Position numbers and translations under genes: made by a program. From Aporrectodea caliginosa (lineage: Eukaryota; Annelida; Clitellata; Crassiclitellata; Lumbricidae): DNA of 64,000 nt. The stretch covers positions 62,001 through 126,000 of the forward strand of contig JACEVL010000467.1 in the NCBI GenBank assembly GCA_020284085.1, in the 5' to 3' direction. The notes under the pieces are model-generated. The model was not told the DNA's origin. It searched no databases and saw nothing but the letters and a program-made list of their open reading frames with translations. This document shows, one piece after another, positions 14,501 through 26,500 of this stretch; position 1 is the stretch's first letter; each line of letters begins with the position of its first letter.

Positions 14501-17500
14501 TAAAAGATACAACCGTGAACAGTCAAAAGTAATTTGAGATCAGTTTTGAGATGTTCCTAATGAATGCCACATAAATATCCTTTTAAATACTTTATTAGTA
14601 CATTACAGTCACAATTCATGTAAGTGTTTTATTCCTTAATTCTAGTATGATAGTCTTCTTATAGTATATTACATTTTAAGTTTTGTAATTCATGTATTCA
14701 TATGAACAAGTTAGCATCATTCCACTTATTAGTGTTCTTATAGGATATCGTGGATTTTCTGATTTTAACAAGTATTTTTTCCAGGGAATTTCCGTTGATG
14801 ATGATCGAGTGAATGCAATCAGGAAGTTAGCGGATAAGCTTATTAAGCAAGGTCGTACAGACCCGAAAGCCATCGAAGGTCAAAAGGACTCTCTGACCTC
14901 AAAGTAAGAACTACTGACAGGGTTGGAATTCTTTTCTAAATATCTTCCATTCACGAGTGTTAATAATGTATTCATATCCCTGTTGGCAGTAATCAGTTAG
15001 AGTATGAGTTAATGCTAGTTTGTTTATAATTTTCATCACCGTCTATTGAAAACGTTATTCAGTGTGGAAATGGGATTTCTACAGGGAGCTCAAACTGTAA
15101 CTCAAAGAGCTCAAGGTAGTGAATTGTTAGGTTGTCTGATGGTCTATGTGTTCAAATAATTGTACTTTGTAAAGTCACTAGCTAAGAACTTGATTATTTT
15201 AATCTTAAGATTATAGTGCTTCTGTGTGTCTTGAACATGCAGTTAACATTAGAAACATACATGTTTATACTTTTTGCTTTTGGCTGCTTTTGCAGATTGT
15301 TTTGCATATATTAAAACTTAGTTCAGTTTGTGATTATATGCACTTTATTGCTGGCCTTGAACTGCTGTATGGCTATGCAAAAGACTGCTGTGGTTTTGAT
15401 CTTATAAACTTGAATTTATGAGTCATAATAATAACTTTGACAGATGGAGAACAATACAAAATTCGCTCGAAGGTCACCGGAAACTTCTGTCAATGGCTCT
15501 GGAGATTCATGCGTTCAATCGAGATTTAGATGATGTAAATGAAAGAATCAATGAGAAGGTTAGACAAACAGATTATCTGCTCCCTATTTGCTGCTTCTTC
15601 ATTTCAAATACTCTTGTGTTTTGTGGGAATGATAATTAATAACCATTATGCCATATTGTATTGTATTGTATTGTATTTGATTATTTATAAAGCGCTTCTC
15701 ATAGCATAAGCCTTTCATAAGCACTCCCATATGGTCCCTTACCTTGCATAAGGAAACTATTGTACTACTGTCAGTGTATTAGACTGCTATTCCGGCTGGT
15801 GTATCAGCATTTAATTGTTTTAGAGCACCCTTTCCATCAGCTTGTGGTGTGTAATGGTGCTATACAGAATGTTTTATTGTTAGGCAGACAGCATTTTGCA
15901 TGTGTTGGCATACTAGATTTTTCTTTTGTTCGCATGGGAGTGTACAAATGTGATGTTAAACTTTGTTTTTGTTGACCTTGAGTTGACCTGCATACTATAA
16001 TTGTGACTCATACTTTCACATCCTAGCAATGATTGTGAAATACCTTCTTAAACATCTAGTGTTGAGTAACTGTTTGAATACTAATATTAATCTTCATTTA
16101 TGGTAATGTCAATCTGATGCTTGAACAGTTACACCTACTTTGACAGTTTTGAGTGAATTACCCAAACAGCAACATCATATGCATGACACATAAAGCACAA
16201 TGTGACAATATTCTCATATGGGCTTCACATGTCCTACCGTATGAGATCATGTGTAGGATAAATGAGGCCCTCAGAGGAATATTGTCATTCGGGTTTTGTA
16301 TGTTCTGAATATGATTATGATTTATTTGCAACATCTATCACGAGGCATCAACCGATGGCACACCAAAATCAAGCCATGATCAGTATTGACATTTTACAAG
16401 GTCAGTCCGCTAATGCAGAGAGAGGCAGCCTGTGGAGTATATAAAGCAATTTGAAAATGGTAGGATGTTGTTGCTGTTCGAGTATTTAAGCAGCAGAAAA
16501 GAAAACCACTGTCAAAGTTAGAACCCTTTGCAATTGTATCAAAGTTTAAAGCTGAAAATGTATTTACTTGTCTTTTGCTTCATATTTTTTGATTGAACTA
16601 CGTGTACAGGATACAGCAATGAAGGTTGGTTCTAAAAAGCGACCAGCTTCTGTTTTTGGTGGCACAGAAATATTCACTGCATACCCTTAACTTGAAAGTA
16701 GGATGCACTCATACCTATAGACGAATGCCCACACCCAGGCGCACCCACTGTATGTGGCACAGCAGCCTGTTCAGTAGCATGCTTGTTTTGTAACACAATG
16801 GTTGTGAGTTTGAGCATGGTGAATGGATACTATGTAACTTCTCAGGAAAAGTTGTTTGTGCACAATTGTTTTGCACCTCAGATTCAGATTTAGTGACTTT
16901 TTGCACACACAATAAATACATTGATTACATAAATAAAGAAAACTATGAGTATCCTCTTGCTGAATTGCTGTGGTCATGGTTGTACTTGAACTTGAAGCCC
17001 AGCCCTGGGACAACCACACTTCAAAAGAGTTTCAAATGCAACGGCTCATTAAATGATTGTATTACCTTTGTGGATCACATCTACAGATATGAGGCAGGAT
17101 TTTTATGCACATTGAAGAGAAGTGATCGTCCTCATTCAGTTCATGGTAAAATAAAAAAGTAGAAACATACTCTATGTTTCTAATGAAAACTGGCAAAAAT
17201 TTCATCTATTACTTTTGGTCTCATGTTTAAATCTGAGGACATTTATTGATAGAAGCATGTAAAATATAAGCAGTCACCTTATGAAGTATACTGCATGTCA
17301 AGTTTTGTCACACTTGTAACAAGTTCATGCATTTCTCAGCTCAGACTAGTGCATGCAAGAATCAGTGTGCTGTGTTTCTGTGTGTCTTGAGAGTGCAGTT
17401 AACATTAGAAACATAGAGTATGTTTCTACTTTTTGCTTTCAACTGCTTTTGCAGATTGTGTTGCATGCTTTTAAACTTAATTAAGTTTTTATTTTGATGC

Positions 17501-20500
17501 ACTGTATTGCTAGTATCTGAGGCCATCAACTGTTGTATGGCTAAGCAAAAGATATACTCACTCACCAATTCTTCTCGAATAGCTTGTGTGTAGCGTGAAC
17601 TGGATATGTTGTTGAGTTCAGTTTTATCCGTGTTTGATAACACAGTACATTACACCATGCAAGCTATTACTTTACATAGCATTCATGAAGCCATAGTTTC
17701 TTAAAGTGTCAATGTATTACTTTTACACGTGCTATAAAAATGAGTGTTCTTAAAGTTATTGTAGTTAGCTTATGGGGTTCTATGGCTAAACCTAAGTTTG
17801 AGAGTAGTTCTTATTATTTTATGTCATTTAAGTCAGCTATAGTACTGGTAATCTGAAATTCATCAAGAAGTTGTCTGTGTGCTGTTCTGCTGAATTCTGA
17901 GTTTGAGACGTTTAGCTTTTTTTGCGTTAATGTAGTCAGCGCTGCTGTCGATTGATGACATTGAAAACAAGGACTTGGCAATGATCCAAGCTCTTCAGAG
18001 AAAGCAAGAAGTTGTTGAACTGGACATGATTGCACTACACCAGCAGATACAGGTATCTCCTCCACAGCTTATGTGTCCAGTTTTTTTTTCATATTTTAAA
18101 ATTAAACTTACAGTTTACATCTTCCTGGTACATCTTCAGGTCTGTACCCCGGTTAGCTATATTGGTAGCATATGTCTAGGTACCTCTGGGTGTAAGGATG
18201 CTGTTCTGCATACCAATGGTGACTTATTTCAGAGATTTTAATCTCGAGCTAGCACGGTCCATACATGGGACCTTAAGCTGCATGACACCAATTCAGATTG
18301 GCAGCTGTGATTAAGGAGTTCACCTGAATTATTCATTCAAAATAAGCAGTGTTGAGACCATACAGTCGCTATAGAAAACATTTACATTTGTTCTGTCCCT
18401 CATATATCTTGGTGCCCAACGTCATTAGCAGTGAGGGCTTCTACGAAGAGTAAGGTACTTCAAGAGCGGGTGCTTCAGTAAATTAATGTCAGTCTTTTCT
18501 TTGCTTTTTTTCCTATGTATAACCAGATAATGATGTAGGGGAATTCATGAAGGTTGCATTAGTTCTGTATTAGCAACCTATATCCGTCATTGTATGGGAT
18601 GTTTAAGCAGCACTTTTTGACTTTGAGATATTCTGAAATTGCACTCTGTTTGCATATTCGTTTATACTGATACTGTTCACATAGTTGTTTATTCATATTT
18701 CATCTAGAAACTGGAGGCTGTATTTGGCAAGCTTGTACGCAAGCATCCAGATAAACTTGATGATTCTGAGAAGAAGCTGAAGGATGTGAAAGAGAACTGG
18801 ATCCAACTGAATGGCATTGCTACTGATCGGTAAAATTATCTCATCTCCATTTTTGCATGCAGTGACAATTTCTACCACCTGACATTTGATGCCTTAGCAG
18901 GAGTTTATTGTTTTGTTTTATTGATTTGGGTATTTGACATTTGGTTTTAGTAAATAGCTTCATGAGGCAGGCGGAATGGATGAGGCTATGGAAGGAATAA
19001 AGATAGCGGGAAGAACAATGAACAATCTGAGACGCTGTGATACAACACTATTGGCGGGTAAAAAAACCGATTTGGTGAACTAATAAGAAGGCTCAAGAGT
19101 GAAAGTGAGAAACAGGACTCTACTTCAATATAAAGAAGACAAAGATCATGACAACAGAGGAGGAGGACAGTTTTGTAGTAGATGGAGAGGAAATAGAAAC
19201 GGTAACTAGCTTCACGTTTTTGGGATCAGTAATAGAAAAAGAGGGAAAGTGTGATGTGGAAATAAATCGTAGGTAGCGATAGGAAAAACTGCAATATGGT
19301 CTGGAAAAAATATAGGACAAACATTAATTTGGTGAAGGCTCTGATCATTTGCAGTGAGACATAGACAATGACCAAGAAAATGAGAAAAAAGATTATGCAT
19401 TGTGTGATATATTTATCTTAGAGAAAAGGACCCTGGGTCTGCTATACAACAAAAGTGAGTTATTGTATGTCGATATTGATTATGGAGAGGGAAGGATCTG
19501 GATGGACGAGATACATGAATGGTGGCTAAGGCTTGATCTGAAGGTCGTAGCTTTGCTTCAGCAGCATAATAATTACTAATTGTTGCACTTGTTATAAGTA
19601 TGTTCATTGTATTATTGATTATTAAGATCTGAAATGATGGTAGCTTTGACAGCAGAAACAGTGTTTGAGTGAGTTGTGTTATTTTGTAATCAATTGTTTC
19701 TGTTTGATGTTTAGTAAAGGTAGACTGCAAGAGAAGTATCTGATTCTGAAGTATCTGGCTGACGTCAAAGAACAGGTAATTTCCCAGAGTTTGCAATTTT
19801 TAATTGAACAGAATTCATTGAAAATACTACCGGTAATGTTCACTGGTTTACTGATGTTTTGCACCAACCATATTTTTTTTAATTAATGGTGAAAACCAGG
19901 GTCGATCAAAATGATTTTCTAATTCTTATGGAAGTTAGGTACAGGAAAACCAAGGAGCTTATGTTGTGGAATGCTGGGCAACCTATTCCAGAAAGTACTG
20001 GATCAACCACAGCGAAGCTTCTGCACTGTGGAAGTTCTGGTTGGGGAAATGGAACAACCAGGTCACCCTGTGCAGCACTGCGATGAATCTATGGCCAGGA
20101 ATGGATATGACTGAGACACTAAAAATTCCATGAGATAAGATGAAATACAGCCTGCAAGACAATTATGCATGAGCATTACGATCAGAAATTCAATGTGTTT
20201 GAGCATTGGCAACTGGTGCAATTCCACCGTCATAAAGCTAGATATATGCCCTACCTATGAATTGGGGATCTGTGTCTTTCTCATAACTTCCAGAATGTTA
20301 GCAATTAAGACATACATTATGGTCACATTTGCTGTTTGTTGGCATACATTTTTAATCATTTGATCATGTATTTGTTTAACACAGATTACCTGGTGTGATG
20401 AGATGATTGAACGAATGGTTTTGCGGGATCACATAGCAGACAACGTTTCAGAAACAAAGGAGGGGCTAGAATCTCACCTTGACAGAAAGGTAAATATCTT

Positions 20501-23500
20501 GTTGCAGACTTCAAAATGTTCAGCATGTATCTGAACATCCGGATGATGTCTTTTGAGGGTCGCTAAAAGCGTTATGATCATTCATTGCTGTCTAAGGGAT
20601 GTAAAGTTTAGTTATGATAATGTAGTATTTAGATTGTGGCAGTAGCAAAATAATTTTAATTAATTGGATTAGTTACCTTGGAATAAAATTAAGGACAGTT
20701 ATTGAATGGTTTAGATGTTTTTATATGTTTACAGGCTGAAATTGCAGGACGTTTTCCAAACCATCAGATGCTTCTTGACCGTGGAAGACGGCTGATTGCC
20801 CAGCCACAGATATCATGTGATGAGATAAATGAACACCTGGAGGATGTGGAAAAGACCTGGAATGCTCTGAATGATACTTGGGAAAAGCAGAAACTTATCC
20901 TGACTCAGCAATATGACTTACAAGTGAGAGAAATATTTTAAATTATCTTTGAAATATGTCATTTTGTGTTTTAATTAATTTTTTTCTGCATAACTACACA
21001 GAAAATAGGTTCTTAAAAATTTTACAGGCAAATGTCTTATTTTTCATTAGTTGGTTCTTTCAGTGTAGTAGTGAGCTAACATACTTTTGACTTATAGATC
21101 AGCTTCTTGGACAGATGGAATATACCCTGTGTGAACTGCGGTGGTTTTAACACAACTGAATATCTTTTGAACCACTTAACCCATGTTATGTTGGGGGTGT
21201 GTTATGTTGTGTGTACAATAATATAATACAATACAACTGATCTTTGATAACGCCCTTCTTCCAAAGGTTGCCCTAAGCTCAGAAGTGCACACGCCTCGGC
21301 GGCGCAGAAGCAATTACATTGCAGAGCAATTGTGCGCGAAGGACTTGCTCAAGGTTCCTACGCGGCGGCTTGAGGTGGATTCGAACCTGCAACCCTCCGG
21401 CTGCAAGGCACCGAACATACCCCTACACCACTGCGACCTCCATGGCGTATGATATGTTGTATGTTATGCTGTTAAATGTTGTGTTATAGCATGTTGTGGC
21501 TTGTAATGTTGTAGTGTGTTGTATTGTGATATGTTATAATTATGTTATATATTTAGATTTATTTCGTGATATGTAATGTTGTGGTATTTTGGAGTATGTT
21601 ATGTTGTGTCTATGGTATGTTATGTTGTAGGTTATGATGTGTTTTGTTGTGGTATGTTGTGGCATAGATATGTTATGTTGTGGTGTGTTGTGTGTTGTAA
21701 AATGTTGTGTTGTGTGTTATATTGTGGTATGTTATGTCGTAGTATGTTATGTTTTGGCATGTTATGTTTTGTTATGGTGTGGTATGTTATGTTGTGTTAT
21801 GTTGTGATGTTATGTTGTGGTTATTAGGTATGTTGTGCTGTGGTATGCTGTGTTGTGTTATATTGTGTTATGTTATGTCGTGGTATGTCATATTGGGGTC
21901 TGTTATGTTGTGTTTATAGTATGATATGTTGTGGACATGTGGTATGTTCTGTTGTGCTATGTTTTGGTATGTTATGCTGTTGTCTGTTATGTTATGTAGT
22001 GTAATGTAATTAGTAATTTATATAGCGCCGCTCACAGCCGAGGCCATTCAGTAGTGCTCAGGGTTGTGGTATGTTATGTTGTTATGTCTTATTATGTTGT
22101 GTTTATGTTGTGTTATGTTCTGAATGCCTATAGATTTATGAGAAACATGCTGATGAAACGGACCAGTGGCTATCCAGCAAAGAGGTGTTCTTTGCCAATG
22201 ACGATTTGGGGGTGAGTTATTATTATTATGCATTTATCAAGCACCACTATCTAATGGTCAAGCATCAATTGACGACACTGATCAGTTGTGAGTGATGGAC
22301 TTGCTCAAGGTCTCTACACAGGAGTAACCATCTCAGGCGAGGCGCAAACTCATACTCTACACGTTACATGTGAGCCTTCTAACCTATTGACTACCATGCC
22401 CTTACCATGTACAGTTCTTAAAATTATTTATTACACATTATTAAGTCAATAGATGCAGGACTAGTGTGCATAAACAAATGTAAATTTCATTAGATGAGAT
22501 GATGCAAGGTTTGCAGAAAATACAGTTGTGGAAACTGTATTTTCTGCAAACATTTGAAAACCATTGTAGTGTTTTTATTGTCGGGTCAGGATTACCTCTG
22601 AGAAGTTTTGATTACAGCATGCTATAGAAATGTGTGCTTGCAATTTTACAGTTACAAAACATGAATGGTTTTCTTCTGTATCTATACTTTGCATTTGTAA
22701 TAATTAGGACTGCGGAAGTTAACTATTAATTAATCTATTAGTCGTTGATTAGTTTTTATGATTAAATTTATTTTTAACGATTAATTGAAATCTGTTTGTT
22801 ATATTCTATAAGGTGCCTTGGTATTATAACCCTTGCAGAAGGAAGACCTTTGAATTGAATAAACAAGACCATTGATATGAACAAATAACCACCTACTAAG
22901 TAACTACTAGTTAGCAATAAATATTAATAATATTATTTAAGGATAAACAATTAATAATGTTAATCTTGTATGTGTCATTACCTATTGGGGGATACATTTA
23001 ATCACTATTAACTATTAATTAATCATTAATTTGTAATAGTTAACTATTGAAGCAATTTAATCGTGAATAGCCCTACTAATTATTCTAGAACACACTGTCA
23101 AGTGTCACAAAGCTGCAGAAGAAGCTAGGCGGTTTCATGACAACAGTTGAAGCACAAGGGGAGAAGGTTGTCACCCTGGAACAGCTGGCCAGGGCTCTTC
23201 TGTCGCAGGAGCACTACGCCTCCGATCAGATCAAGGCTCGTCTTGACTCGACTTTGGAGAAGGAGAATAGCCTGATGCTGGCTGCCGATAAAAGACGAAC
23301 AGCACTCAATGATTCAATAAGCTACCAACAGTTTCTGTCTAATGTGCATGAGGTATCATCAATCGATCAATCAATCAATCAATTTATTTCCTATAACCAA
23401 CATATCACAGTTATGGCAGTATATGTAGCATTGATAGTGGTTACCATCATAGTTACAATCCATGTACCAATGTATGTGTGTATGTATCCGGTAGTTGAAT

Positions 23501-26500
23501 AAGTATAGTTTAGAACCTTGCAAAGGCACTCTGCAGTAGATAAAGTGATATTATAAATTGTAGAAGATTAGCACAATTATTTTGGCTCTAATTTTGAAAC
23601 CTGCTTTCTTGATTCCTGCTAAGGGGAGTATTATTTCACCTAAATTAGTTAATGCATATTTCAGGCACAAGTTAAATTCTTGTAGAAAAACTAATGAGGT
23701 ATTCTGCAGCTCATTTTGTAACTTACTGCATTAGTTTAGAGAAAGCCAGGTGATGTACAGTTTATTCATGATCAGTTGTGCTTGAATGCGAGTGTATTTT
23801 TGGACTGATGCAGGTGAATGGTTGGCTTGGTGAGAAACTGCAGGTAGCACACAACGTATCGTACCAGGATCCTTCCAATCTCAAGGACAAACTACAGAAA
23901 CATCAGGCATTTGAAGCAGAACTTTTGGCCAATCGAAAAAGAGTTGATGTCGTCATTGAAGTTGGTTCATTTTGCATGCTCTATTCTTTCTTCATTTGTA
24001 ACTTCCACATTTTCACACATGCTTGTTATTATTTTGACAAAGGTTATTACTTATACAATACAATACAATACAATACAACACATCACAATACAACTGGGGC
24101 GCGGTGGTTTGGGGGTATGTTCGGTGCCTTGCAGCTGGAGGGTTGCGGGTTCGAATCCACCTCAGTCGCCGCGTAGGGACCCTGGGCAAGTCCTTCACTC
24201 GCAATTGCTCATGCGCTTCGAGGCGTGAAACTCCGATTCAGCGTCCGGCGCAGTAGTCGGGGGCGCCTCTGAATGGGAAATCTGGTAGGGGCGCTATAAC
24301 AAGTGTTCAAATACAATACAATACAATACTTATATGGAACATTATTTCTGTATACAGGTTCACTGGCAAAGCCAAACCGGTCACAATTTATACAATGTAC
24401 AATGCAACTGTATTTGATATTGCCCTCCTTCCAAAGTTCATAAGTGCATAAAGCATGAATTAATTGCACTACTAAGCAACTGTGATAGGAGGACTTTTTC
24501 AAAGCCTTCGCACAGTGACTGTTTGTCAAAGCTTCTACTCACATTCTCAGCATTGTTATATTGTTTCATTTGTTGCACATGTTAAAGTTATTATAGATTA
24601 CTTATTGTTTGGATGTTTCAGTTCTATTTTTCTGAGGTGATGATCACCTTTTACATAGAAATTTCTATTTAACAGCGTTCTCCTGGGTTTTTTTTATTAT
24701 AGGAAGGACAGAAGCTGGTTAACAGAGACCACTTTGCCAGTGACGATATCGGTGAACACGTTTTAGGTTTGGAAGAAAAATGGAATGACCTGATGAAAAT
24801 AACCCAAGAAAAAACACAACTTCTACACGAGGCTCATCAGGTACAGACTTCTGTGACTCTACACATAATTGTCAACGTCATGGTACAGTTGACATCATGA
24901 AAACATTTGACATCAACACCTCTTTGGACAATCCGTTTGTCCAGTCATCTATTACAATCCAGTGTACTGATAATACATGTATTTATGTAGTCTGCTAATC
25001 AGCTTAGTCAGAAATCCCAATTAATAACATTGTGTATTTGTAGCTGAATGCTGTCTGACCAGTTTCTGTAAAAGAATTTTTTTCCATTCAGCACCAGATT
25101 ATTTAATCATTCGATTGAGATTTCTTTCTTAGACTGCATTTGCTCATGAAAATACATTGTAGTTTGTTTATGGTTACCACATGTGTAAGTTATATTTTCA
25201 ACCATAAGTTACACCTCTTTCGATCATGTTCAGTATCTTTGAGAGGTTTTCTATCCATGTTTCAGTACCTTTGAGAGGTTCCAGCCGTCTTTTAAAACCT
25301 TACAGAGGTTTTTAAAGCACTATGTAAATCAGCAAGATAAGACACAGAAGAAATGCAGAATTGTAGTGTAGTGTAATGTAACTGAACATTTATATTATAC
25401 AACTGTATTGTATTGCACTGTATTGAATTTCAGATTGGACTTTGTTTGCTAACAAATTTAAGGACTCTGAGTTGTTTGCAGTGCCTTTCAGTTGTGAATG
25501 ATATAGGCTGACGTGATCTTCTTGTAGGCTGTTTTGTTTCATCGAGTTTGCGATGATGTTGAGTCGTGGATCGATGACGTTGAATCTCAGCTTGCCTCCT
25601 CTGACAATCAATTCAAAGATGTCACCAGTGTCAAAGATTTTCTAACAGATCATCAGGTACTGATATTGCAAACCCTCTTTAGTCTGAAATGATACAATAA
25701 AAGGTGATAATATTATTGAATTGAATCAGGGGCTGGTGCCAAGAGTCCTGCTAGGCTACAAAATCTTGCTGTGCAAATACTATATGTATCTTTTGTTTAT
25801 TGACAGAAATTATATTGACAAGCACAAACTTATTACTTGAGAGGGGTTTGTCTCATAGGCTATATACTATCAGTTCTGCCAAATACTGGGGCAAGAGATA
25901 AGGTTTTTACTGCTAACACCTCGAATGGTCCGAAACAGTACTCGAGAGATGAAATTATGGTCATCTTGTTAGTTATATTTGTACAGTTGTACTCTCTGCC
26001 GTTTGTGGCAAATACATTACCTACTTACTTGTATTAAGGTCACTGTATTGATGACCAAAAGTTCAGGAAATAGGTGTAAACAGAAACTTGCAGACAGAGC
26101 GATATTGGTCCTGCTATGCACAGTCACCCAATTACAGTTTCATTAGATTTACTGTAGGTGACTGTAAGCGAATCAACTACAGAGACATTTCTTGCATTTG
26201 TAGACCCTTGAAGAGGATGTTGCAAACAATGAGACTAAGATCCGGTCACTGAACAAAACAGCCAGTGATCTGAATTCCCAGAATCACTTTCTGTCCTCCC
26301 AGCTCAGCAGACGAGCTGAAACTGTTTTTGAAAGGTGAGACAGAGATTGGCTTTTGACGACATTTCTGACTGTCCTTGGTTGACAGGAGAATTTTAATAC
26401 ACAGTAACTCGTATTAAGTGTCTTGTTACCAATCAGTCCCACAATAGCCAAGTGGGTTTATGCTTTATCAATAAATGGTACTGGTTATGCCCCCTTTAAG

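Noticed and set aside
16866..17162. A 98-residue open frame in the intron 15559-17935
   Set aside because: No domain, no splice partners with matching phase, composition like the surrounding intron.
19413..19796. A 127-residue minus-strand frame
   Set aside because: It overlaps a dead RTE fragment and a spectrin exon on the opposite strand; no similarity of its own.
24110..24160. Possible functional tRNA gene
   Set aside because: Only A- and B-box-like stretches are present; no cloverleaf or anticodon arm can be drawn, and the family has a retroposon body and tail. It is a SINE.
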